Assembly: GCA_025350465.1 (NCBI GenBank)
Contig: JANXXU010000027.1
Span: 1-64,000, forward strand
DNA: 64,000 bases
From: Alphaproteobacteria bacterium
GTDB lineage: Bacteria; Pseudomonadota; Alphaproteobacteria; Micropepsales; Micropepsaceae
Direction: 5' to 3'
The number at the start of each line of letters is the position of its first letter. The first letter of the stretch is position 1. The position numbers and the translations under genes were made by a program. Below are positions 53,332 to 61,346 of the stretch, piece after piece. The notes under the pieces are model-generated. The model saw nothing but the letters and a program-made list of their open reading frames with translations, was not told where the DNA came from and did no database searches.

Positions 53332-54466
53332 ATGCGTGCGGAAACTCAAGCCGTCGCCGAGCAGATCCAGCAATCGCTGGCCCTGCTGAGGAGGCATCTT
53401 TGACTGGGATACAGCGCGCAAGCGCCTCGACGAGCTGAACGCGAAGGCGGAAGACCCCTCGCTCTGGAATAGCCCGGCGAACGCCCAAAAACTTATGCGC
53501 GAGCGAAACAAGCTTGAAGCCGCGATCACCAACTACGCGCGCCTTGAGTCCGACTTTCGCGACGGCGTCGAGATGATCGAGCTTGCCGCCGCCGAAGGGG
53601 AGGGCGGCATCGTCGCTGAAGCGGAGGCGTCGCTCAAGGCCTTGCAGGCGCGGGCGGGCGAACTGGAGCTGCAGTCGCTCTTGTCGGGCGAGGCCGATGG
53701 CAACGACGCCTATCTTGAGATTCACGCCGGCGCCGGCGGCACGGAAAGTCAGGATTGGGCGAGCATGTTGCTGCGCATGTATGCACGTTGGGCGGAGCGG
53801 CGCGGCTTCAAGGTGGATTTCATCGAAGAAAGCGCTGGCGAGGAAGCCGGCATCAAATCGGCGACCATTTTAATCAAAGGCGAAACCGCCTACGGCTGGG
53901 CGAAGACGGAATCGGGCGTGCACCGCCTCGTGCGCATCTCGCCGTTCGATTCGAATGCACGGCGTCATACGAGCTTCGCCAGTGCCTGGGTCTATCCCGT
54001 CGTCGACGACACAATCGATATCGATGTCAACGAAAAGGATGTCCGCATCGACGTCTATCGGGCGAGCGGTGCGGGCGGCCAACACGTCAACAAAACGGAG
54101 AGCGCCGTTCGCATCACGCATTTGCCCACGGGCATCGTCGTCTCGTGTCAGAATGATCGCTCGCAACACAAGAATCGAGCGACGGCGTGGGCAATGTTGC
54201 GTTCGCGTCTCTACGAGCACGAACTAGAGAAACGGGAGGCGATCGCGGACGCACAAAATGCGAAAAAGACGGATATCGGTTGGGGTCACCAAATTCGCTC
54301 GTACGTTCTTCAGCCCTATCAGTTGGTGAAGGACCTGCGGACCGGCGTGCAAAGCTACTCGCCGCAAGACGTGCTCGACGGCGATCTCGACAAGTTCATG
54401 CAAGCCTCGCTCGCACAACGCTTGAAGGGCGCAGCTGAAACGGCGCCCGTCGAAGATTTGGAATAA
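53332..54466 (+). CDS. prfB: Peptide chain release factor 2 (programmed +1 frameshift)
   Basis: Terminates translation at UGA and UAA. The gene is read in two frames. Codons 1-23 (53332-53400) end at CTT, followed by an in-frame TGA; moving one base on (from 53402) opens a frame of 354 codons to 54466. Together they make about 377 aa, near the E. coli length. The stop-codon tripeptide SPF is at 203-205 and the catalytic GGQ at 248-250. The second frame alone, starting at 53495, would lack the N-terminal domain. Neighbours are mrcA and bactofilin genes. Confidence 0.95.
53389..53404 (+). promoter_or_regulatory. RF2 autoregulatory frameshift signal
   Basis: AGGAGG at 53389-53394 acts as an internal Shine-Dalgarno, three bases (CAT) before the slippery CTT, then the TGA stop codon and a C. 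The spacing matches the E. coli prfB site. Low RF2 leaves the ribosome paused at TGA and shifts it +1 into the full frame. Confidence 0.95.
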
Positions 54467-54475
54467 GTATTTGCG

Positions 54476-55030
54476 CTATTGCGCCGGCTTGATCGCGCCG
54501 AGCAAGTTGCCGCCGATCTTGCCGCCGCCAGGCTTTTGAATCACATTCGATCCGTGAGCGCTACTCGATGCGATGCCGAGATCGCGCTTTGGCTCGAATG
54601 CCGGACGTTGCGGCTCCGGCTTTGTCACCACTTCCGAGAGTGGATCGGCGGAATGACGGCAATTGCCCTCAAAGAACGCGCCGACTTCAACCGCAAGCGC
54701 TTCATGTAAGATTGTGCCTTCAACGTGGCAGGTGCCGGCGAGAGAAACCTTCCGTGCACGGATTGTTCCGTTGACACGCCCACGAACCGTCACCTCTTCG
54801 GCTACGATTTCGCCTTCGAAGTTTGCCTTCTCACCGATCGTGACCGAGCCCGAGCGAATGTCGCCATCGACGCGGCCGTCGATTTGAACGTCGCCGGTAG
54901 ACGTCAACGTTCCAACCACTACAAGATCGGTGGAGATGATTGAAGGAGCGGCCTTACCCAAGCGACGCTGCGCTTGTGGAACGGGCAAATTGTCGGAAGA
55001 CGAATGGCCCTTGCTACCCCTTGTAAACAT
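54476..55030 (-). CDS. Bactofilin
   Basis: A 184-aa polymer-forming cytoskeletal protein. The core (about residues 34-125) shows the regular beta-helix hydrophobic pattern, as in VGTLTSTGDVQIDGRVDGDI and later turns containing RGRVNGTIRARKVSLAG. The unstructured ends rich in Ser, Pro and Lys are usual. Its start overlaps the 3' end of the M23 peptidase gene by 17 nt, so the two are translationally coupled. Bactofilins of this type position cell-wall enzymes and shape stalks or cell curvature. Confidence 0.92.
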   Translation of the reverse strand: MFTRGSKGHSSSDNLPVPQAQRRLGKAAPSIISTDLVVVGTLTSTGDVQIDGRVDGDIRSGSVTIGEKANFEGEIVAEEVTVRGRVNGTIRARKVSLAGTCHVEGTILHEALAVEVGAFFEGNCRHSADPLSEVVTKPEPQRPAFEPKRDLGIASSSAHGSNVIQKPGGGKIGGNLLGAIKPAQ

Positions 55031-56396
55031 AACGCCCCGCCTCGAAGAACTTGATTGGATCGCGAACGACGCTATTGAACCACACTTCGTAGTGACAGTG
55101 TGGTCCGGTGCTGCGTCCGCTTGATCCCATCAACGCAATACGCTGACGGAATTGCACGAAGTCGCCCGGTTTGACAAGAGCTTGCATGAGATGTCCGTAG
55201 CGGGTGTGGATTCCATGTCCATGATCAACCTCAACCATAAGGCCATACGGACCGCGCCGTTCCGCTGCGATGACCCGGCCCGGTGCCGTCACCAAAATCG
55301 GGGTTCCAAACTCTCCGGCGAGGTCTGTTCCGGAATGGTACGCCACGCGACCTGTAAACGGGTCAACGCGATAACCAAACCCGCTGGTTAGTCTGTAAAG
55401 CCCACTGGCGACAGGCGTGACGAGCGGAATGCGCGACAATGCCGTGGTCAGGCTGTCGAGCCGGTCATAGCGTTTCGCCAGCACGGTAAACTGCTTTTCA
55501 AATTCGTCGGTCAGCCCGTCCGACACCGAGCGCACGTCAGCGCCGACGGGAATGAGCGGGCCGCCGCGTCCCGTCCGGTCACCCATGGTCATCGCGACCT
55601 GATCGACGTCAAGTCCAGTCAGTTTGATGACGTGTTCTACACGATCGATTTCACCGTTCGCGGTCTCGTCCAGTTCGCTCAGCAGCGACATTTGCTGCTT
55701 TTGGACTCCCATCAAGCGGTCTTCGAGACCCTCGATTCGTCGCACCACATAGTTTTGGGCGAGAGCATTGTTCGGCCCGCGGCCGCCAGAACGCGGCGCC
55801 AATGAGGCAGCTACTTTAGCAATTCCGCTGTTGCTGTATTGCTGTCTGTCACGGCTTTGACGCGTGGCGGCCTCAGCATCCGCAACTTCCATGACAAGTA
55901 TATTGGAACCGTCAGCACCCACGACGTCTGCCAATTGCGGTGTACGGCCCGCGTACCCATCCATGACCGCGACTTGACGCTTTATGTCGACCTTCACTTT
56001 GTCCATCGCCTGCTTTTGCATCAGCAAGGCAGTCAGTTGGCGATGTTTCGCTTCAAGGTCGCGCGTGGCATTTTGGAAGCGTTCCTCCGCCAGGACCAGC
56101 ATGCTGTTCAGCTCGTCGTATTGGAGCTGCATTTGCGAAATGCGCCCTTCATAGGCCGCCTGCATGCTTGAGTAACGTTGGTCCTTCGCTGTCATGATCT
56201 GCTCTTTGAAGATCACGACGACGGACGAATATGCGACCCAGCCCAACAAGAAAAGGCTGACGAACGCAACGGTCATTTGGAAGGTGGGCGACAGCTCGAA
56301 GAACTGAACCGATCCCCGACTTCTAAGGTAAAATTGACGGTGGGGAAAAAGCCGCTGAAAAAACGCCAGTACTCTGGCCACGGGCGAGGTGGACAT
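55014..56396 (-). CDS. M23-family peptidase with coiled coil, membrane-anchored
   Basis: A 460-aa cell-wall endopeptidase. A cytoplasmic N-terminus precedes one membrane helix (about residues 42-63), then a periplasmic coiled coil (about 70-140), and the C-terminal LytM domain. The zinc ligands are complete: YHSGTDLAG (H and D) and GPHCHYEVW (HxH), so it should be catalytically active. It is the upstream partner of the bactofilin gene, like the LmdC-bactofilin pair of other alphaproteobacteria, where bactofilin recruits the enzyme. Confidence 0.9.
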   Translation of the reverse strand: MSTSPVARVLAFFQRLFPHRQFYLRSRGSVQFFELSPTFQMTVAFVSLFLLGWVAYSSVVVIFKEQIMTAKDQRYSSMQAAYEGRISQMQLQYDELNSMLVLAEERFQNATRDLEAKHRQLTALLMQKQAMDKVKVDIKRQVAVMDGYAGRTPQLADVVGADGSNILVMEVADAEAATRQSRDRQQYSNSGIAKVAASLAPRSGGRGPNNALAQNYVVRRIEGLEDRLMGVQKQQMSLLSELDETANGEIDRVEHVIKLTGLDVDQVAMTMGDRTGRGGPLIPVGADVRSVSDGLTDEFEKQFTVLAKRYDRLDSLTTALSRIPLVTPVASGLYRLTSGFGYRVDPFTGRVAYHSGTDLAGEFGTPILVTAPGRVIAAERRGPYGLMVEVDHGHGIHTRYGHLMQALVKPGDFVQFRQRIALMGSSGRSTGPHCHYEVWFNSVVRDPIKFFEAGRYVYKG

Positions 56397-56567
56397 GCAA
56401 CGGACCCTTCAGAGGTTCTCCGGCTCGGGCGACTCTGCCATCGTCCGAACGGTCGGAAGACGTGCACATCAGCAGGCCGGTTCGTAGTGGGGTGATTGTT
56501 ACGAATTTGTAGGCATTCGCCAACCCGTGAAATTCGTGGGCCGCTTACAAGTTTTTAACGATTCGCG

Positions 56568-57041
56568 TCATAAGGCGCGAACAGCGGCCAAGACCTCTTC
56601 TACGTGTCCTGGAACCCTTACTTTCCGCCATATCCTTGCAATTTTTCCCTTGCTGTCGATCAAAAACGTGGAGCGATCGATTCCCATGTACTTCCTTCCG
56701 TACATGCTTTTCTCGATCCACGAACCGTAAGATTCGATAACCTTGCCGTCGAGATCGGAGGCTAGAATCACGCTTAACTTGTGCTTTTTCTTGAACTTTT
56801 CGTGCGCCCCGACGGTATCTTTTGAGACCCCAACGACGGCGACGCCGAGCTTAGTGAAGGCCCTGGCACTCGCGGTAAAGTCCAATGCCTCCCGGGTACA
56901 ACCTGAAGTATCGTCTTTTGGATAAAAATAGAGAACCAGAGGCCTCCCGGTAAAATCCTTGAGCGAAACCTTGCCTCCGCCATCGGCATCCATAGCGAAA
57001 GCGACAGCGCTTGAGCCTTGTTCTAACGACGACTTCGCCAT
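56568..57041 (-). CDS. bcp: Thioredoxin-dependent peroxiredoxin, Bcp/PrxQ type
   Basis: Reduces hydrogen peroxide and organic hydroperoxides. The 157-aa protein has the peroxidatic cysteine C48 in KDDTSGCTREALDF, with the upstream FYPKD block. The second cysteine found five residues on in E. coli Bcp is replaced by a leucine/alanine-type stretch, and no other Cys is present, so this is a 1-Cys form. The ATG at 57041 lies 166 bp from the divergent AsmA-like gene. It has no known partner here. Confidence 0.93.
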   Translation of the reverse strand: MAKSSLEQGSSAVAFAMDADGGGKVSLKDFTGRPLVLYFYPKDDTSGCTREALDFTASARAFTKLGVAVVGVSKDTVGAHEKFKKKHKLSVILASDLDGKVIESYGSWIEKSMYGRKYMGIDRSTFLIDSKGKIARIWRKVRVPGHVEEVLAAVRAL

Positions 57042-57207
57042 GCGTCTCTATCTCCGGGCTGGCGGACACTCCGCACGTGGTTTACGCGCGCAAGTTTACC
57101 GTCGCAACTGGCAGCGTGATTACCGGCGCCCCATGGTACGATGCCTTCTGCGCGGTGAATGTCGACGATGGTTCGATGTCTGCTCAAGGGCAGTGGGGTA
57201 GTTCGGT

Positions 57208-60200
57208 TTGATTAGGCGTTCGGCCAAAGTCGCACTGCAAGTCGTCGCCGCGGGTCTGGCGGGGCTGTCCGTTCTGGCGGGCGTTGTGATCTGGCAAGCG
57301 TCGCGCGGCCCGGTTTCGCTAAGCTTGCTGACCCCGCGGCTCGAGGCCATGATCAACGATGGTCTGAAGGATTTTCAGCTACGATTCGCCGACAGCGTTC
57401 TCGATTGGCGCGACGGCAGGCAGACCGCGCACCTCCAGTTCCTGAACGTCGAAGCAGTCGACAAATTCGGCACCGTGATTGCGCGCATCCCTCGGGTCGC
57501 AATCGGACTGAGCGGTCCGGCGTTGCTTCAAGGTCGAGCTGCGCCGACGAGCGTTGAAATGATCGGGCCGAGTGCGATCCTTGTCCGTCGCGCCGACCGC
57601 AGCTTCCAGCTCGGCTTCCAAAACAATGCCGCCGCCAACGCAGGCACGGAGGCGTCTTCGCCCAACGTGATTCAATCTGTGCTCGCAGCGATGTTGGCGC
57701 CGAAGGCGGACGATACCCTATCGCACTATCTGACGCGCTTTGCCGTGCGCGACGCGAAGCTTACGATCTTCGACGAAACAACGAGAAGCTATTGGACGGC
57801 GGACGGAGCCTCGTTCGCGTTCGAACGGACGGAAGGCGGCTTGACGGCAACTGTCAAAGCGCCGTTGAAGATGCCGGACAAATCGATATGGCAGATCAAC
57901 GCGGCGGCCACCTATCGCAAGGGCGCAACGGAAATTTCGTTGGAGTTGGCACTGGGCGACATTTCGCTCGCTAAACTCGCGGCGAGTGGGACGGGCCTAA
58001 AACTACTCGACGGGATGGACGTCCCCGCCAACGGCAACGCGACATGCAACATGACTTTGAAGGGTGTGTTCGGGCGCTGCAAGCTGTGGCTGAACGTGGG
58101 TAGGGGGCAATTGCGCTTGCCCGTGCTGAAGACTGAACCTTTGTCGGTGCAGTCCGCAGCCCTCACCGCTGAAATCGACTTCCCGACACGGCGCTTCTCG
58201 CTGGAGACCCTGAATTGGACCGGCGCGGGCAACAAGGCTCAGATCTCGGGCGCCGGCGGCTTCAGCTTCAACGGCAACGGAGGGCTGGCGCAAATTTCGG
58301 CCGATATGACGGCGGACGACATCGCTGTCGATGTTCCCAATGTTTTCGGCGGCCCGATCGATATTGAAAGTCTCGCGGTGAACGCGTCTTACGACGTGGC
58401 GGCAGCGCGCATCGTGCTGGAGCGCGCTCACATGCGCCACGGTAGTTTCGATCTGACTCTCGCCGGCGAAATTCAGGAAAACCCCGTCTCGGACGGACTT
58501 AAGCTTGATGGAACCTTCGACAACCTTCCCGTAGTCGACCTCAAGCGGCTGTGGCCGCAAGGCTCGGCCGAAGGGGCTCGGGTTTGGATTTCGAACAACG
58601 TGCACGACGGAACTCTGAACGGCGGCAAGATCAAAATCGATATTCCGGCGGGTACGACCTTCGCCGAAGGGCGCATCCCCGACGAGATGATGAATATCAG
58701 CTTCGGTATTGGCTCCGTGCGTACGACTTATCTACAAGGCCTGCCAGACATCGCGAAGATCTCGGGAACGGCAACGCTTCTCGGCGATACCTTCAGCGCT
58801 ACCGTGACTTCCGGTGCGATAGGATCTGTCGTGCTGAAATCGGGCCAAATCCAAATTGCCGAATTGCACCGCCACGGCAATATAGGCACGATCAGCGGTA
58901 CTATCGATGGTCCGACCGCCGACATGCTGGCCATCATCGATCTCCCGCGTTTGGGTTACCCGACGCGCTTCGGAATCAAACCGAGCGAGGCCGGCGGTAC
59001 AGGTGAGGTTGGATTCACATTTGCCATACCGATGCTACATGACCTAAAGGCGGAGGATGTCGGCATCAACGTGGATGCTGAGATGAAGGACCTCAAGCTG
59101 CCGGTAATGACCGGGATCGCCATTACCGGTGGAATTATGGCGCTACACGTCGACGGCAAAAGCATGAAGGCGCACGGTGCCATTCAAGTGAACGGCGCGC
59201 CGATGGGTATCACCTGGAGTGAAGATTTCACCGGGCAGTTGGCAGTCGGCACCCGTATGGATGTGACCTCAACGCTTAACGATCAGAACCGGGCCGATCT
59301 CGGCCTCGATCTGCGACCGTACATCGAAGGCAAGAACACGATCACCGCGATTTTCACGGGCCATGGCGGCAAGGTGTACAATGCCAAGATCGATGCCGAC
59401 CTGTCGGGCTCGCGCCTCTCAGCGCCACAGTTGAATTGGGCAAAAACGGCGGGCGAACCGGCGCGCCTGAGCGCTGACATTGCCTTCAAGCCCGATCAGA
59501 TCGAGATCACCAACATAGATGCGGCGGGCCAAAACCTCAAAATGCTGGGCCGGCTCGTCGTCTCGCACGGCACCGTGAGCCAAGCCGACTTCAAACAATT
59601 GAAGCTTGGCGCGCATAACGATTTCGCGCTGCTCTACCAAGTCGAGCAGAATGGTGCGCGAACGATCGACGCGAGGGGTAAGGTCGTCGACGCCGGGAAC
59701 GCGTTGGATAGCGACGACGAAGAATCACGTGCCAAGCACGAAGCGAGACGCGCGCCACTCACTATCAAAGCCGCCTTCGATGTGGCGCACCTGAAAAACG
59801 AGGTTTGGTACCAGAACCTCCATCTGAACTATTCCGACGACGGCCAACACCTCACGGCATTCAATCTGACAACGACTGCCGACAACACCGGCATCCGCGG
59901 CGATTTGACAACCTCGCCTGACGGTTCACGTAGCTTGCGCGTTTACACCGAAGACGCGGGACGGATGTTGCGTGGGTTCACCGAATTTCACAGCATGGTG
60001 GGAGGTCAGCTCAGCCTGACGGCGGACTTGTCACCGATGCCGTCCGCCGGGCAACGAACGGGGGCCACCGACGCCGCTTATGACGGAGAACTCAAGATCG
60101 ACCGATTCAAGGTGACGAACCAGCCGTTTCTCGCGCGCCTCTTTGCGGCGGGATCGTTCGCCGGTGTCGGAGATTTGCTGCAAGGCGAGGGCGTGAGCTT

Positions 60201-60621
60201 CAGCCATTTGGAACAACGCTTCCAAGGCCGCGGCGACCTCCTCACCTTGACTGAAGGGACAGCAAGCGGTCCATCAATCGGATTGACGATCCAAGGGCTC
60301 GTCAACCGTGGCGCCGACACGGTTGATCTGAACGGTACCGTTGTACCGCTTTACGGGATCAACGGCATGCTCTCGGATTTCCCGGTGCTCGGTGAACTCT
60401 TAACGTCGCGTAAGGGCGAAGGCATTTTTGGCATGACCTATGGCATTTCGGGTCACGTCGATGAATTGCGAGTAGCGGTCAATCCGATCTCGACGTTGGC
60501 GCCTGGGATCCTGCGGCGGATCTTTGAAATGGGACCCACGCCTACGATCGCAACGCCACTACCGCAGCACAAACCCGCGCCTTCCAACGCGTTCCAAACG
60601 CAGTCTAGCGGGACGAACTAG
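57208..60621 (+). CDS. Very large AsmA/YhdP-like envelope protein
   Basis: An 1137-aa protein with one N-terminal membrane helix (about residues 8-30) and a long periplasmic chain of repeating beta-strand segments, as expected for bridge-like lipid transport proteins that span the periplasm. The start (DUF3971-like, about residues 35-130) and the AsmA-like C-terminal third (about 850-1120) fit the YhdP group. The start codon is TTG at 57208, behind AGTGGGGTAG. It is on the same strand as hpnM, 76 nt upstream. Phospholipid or hopanoid traffic to the outer membrane is inferred. Confidence 0.85.
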   Translation: MIRRSAKVALQVVAAGLAGLSVLAGVVIWQASRGPVSLSLLTPRLEAMINDGLKDFQLRFADSVLDWRDGRQTAHLQFLNVEAVDKFGTVIARIPRVAIGLSGPALLQGRAAPTSVEMIGPSAILVRRADRSFQLGFQNNAAANAGTEASSPNVIQSVLAAMLAPKADDTLSHYLTRFAVRDAKLTIFDETTRSYWTADGASFAFERTEGGLTATVKAPLKMPDKSIWQINAAATYRKGATEISLELALGDISLAKLAASGTGLKLLDGMDVPANGNATCNMTLKGVFGRCKLWLNVGRGQLRLPVLKTEPLSVQSAALTAEIDFPTRRFSLETLNWTGAGNKAQISGAGGFSFNGNGGLAQISADMTADDIAVDVPNVFGGPIDIESLAVNASYDVAAARIVLERAHMRHGSFDLTLAGEIQENPVSDGLKLDGTFDNLPVVDLKRLWPQGSAEGARVWISNNVHDGTLNGGKIKIDIPAGTTFAEGRIPDEMMNISFGIGSVRTTYLQGLPDIAKISGTATLLGDTFSATVTSGAIGSVVLKSGQIQIAELHRHGNIGTISGTIDGPTADMLAIIDLPRLGYPTRFGIKPSEAGGTGEVGFTFAIPMLHDLKAEDVGINVDAEMKDLKLPVMTGIAITGGIMALHVDGKSMKAHGAIQVNGAPMGITWSEDFTGQLAVGTRMDVTSTLNDQNRADLGLDLRPYIEGKNTITAIFTGHGGKVYNAKIDADLSGSRLSAPQLNWAKTAGEPARLSADIAFKPDQIEITNIDAAGQNLKMLGRLVVSHGTVSQADFKQLKLGAHNDFALLYQVEQNGARTIDARGKVVDAGNALDSDDEESRAKHEARRAPLTIKAAFDVAHLKNEVWYQNLHLNYSDDGQHLTAFNLTTTADNTGIRGDLTTSPDGSRSLRVYTEDAGRMLRGFTEFHSMVGGQLSLTADLSPMPSAGQRTGATDAAYDGELKIDRFKVTNQPFLARLFAAGSFAGVGDLLQGEGVSFSHLEQRFQGRGDLLTLTEGTASGPSIGLTIQGLVNRGADTVDLNGTVVPLYGINGMLSDFPVLGELLTSRKGEGIFGMTYGISGHVDELRVAVNPISTLAPGILRRIFEMGPTPTIATPLPQHKPAPSNAFQTQSSGTN

Positions 60622-60697
60622 TAGCGACCGTGACAAGAGCTTGTTAGAACGAACATCCACAATCCACCTCGCTCGCAATTTCGAGGGAGAATGAAGC

Positions 60698-61345
60698 ATG
60701 AGAATATTTCAGCGTGTTGTAATTGCACTCTGCGTCTCGGTTCTCGCAACGACGGGCGTCTCGGCGAAAGCCCGGCCCCACGGAAACCCCGCCGTCCATC
60801 AAGAAAATACCGCTGTCCATCAAATCGAAAACTTCTACGACGCGCTCCTTAGCGTCATGAAACAGGGCGCCCAATTGGGCGTCGAGGGCCGTTTCAAGAA
60901 ACTTGCGCCCGCGATCGATTCAACGTTCGACCTGGCGGCCATGACCAAGTTTACGGTTGGGTCCTCCTGGGACACGATGTCCGAAGCCGACCACAAAGCA
61001 CTAATCGATGCCTTTCGCCGCATGACGATTGCCGACTACGCGCACAACTTCGCGAGCTTCAACGGTCAGAAGTTCGTCGTCGATCCGACGGTCGAAGAGC
61101 GCAATATCGATCGTCTCGTCCACAGCCAACTTATTCCGGTAGACGACAAACCCGTCAGTCTCACCTATCGCATGCGCCAGTCTGGCGGCACCTGGAAAGT
61201 AATCGACGTTTTCCTCGAGGGTTACGTCAGCCAACTGGCGACGCGGCGCTCTGATTTCGCGGCGACCGTTCAAAGCAGCGGCGCGACCGGGCTTATCCAG
61301 AAACTCAACGAATTGTCGGACAAATTTACGAAGGGCGAAAACTGA
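60698..61345 (+). CDS. hpnM: HpnM-like (MlaC-fold) hopanoid-associated periplasmic protein
   Basis: A 215-aa secreted protein with a signal peptide ending near VSA at residue 23. The core from residue 45 to 195 matches the Tol-Tol-Mla/MlaC-like family: LAPAIDSTFDLAAMTKFTVG, then FRRMTIADYAHNFASFNGQ, and VIDVFLEGYVSQLATRRSDF. HpnM is thought to carry hopanoids or lipids through the periplasm with HpnN. The GAGGGAG before the ATG is good. Its stop codon is 1 nt from that of hpnN on the other strand. Confidence 0.87.
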   Translation: MRIFQRVVIALCVSVLATTGVSAKARPHGNPAVHQENTAVHQIENFYDALLSVMKQGAQLGVEGRFKKLAPAIDSTFDLAAMTKFTVGSSWDTMSEADHKALIDAFRRMTIADYAHNFASFNGQKFVVDPTVEERNIDRLVHSQLIPVDDKPVSLTYRMRQSGGTWKVIDVFLEGYVSQLATRRSDFAATVQSSGATGLIQKLNELSDKFTKGEN

Positions 61346-61346
61346 C

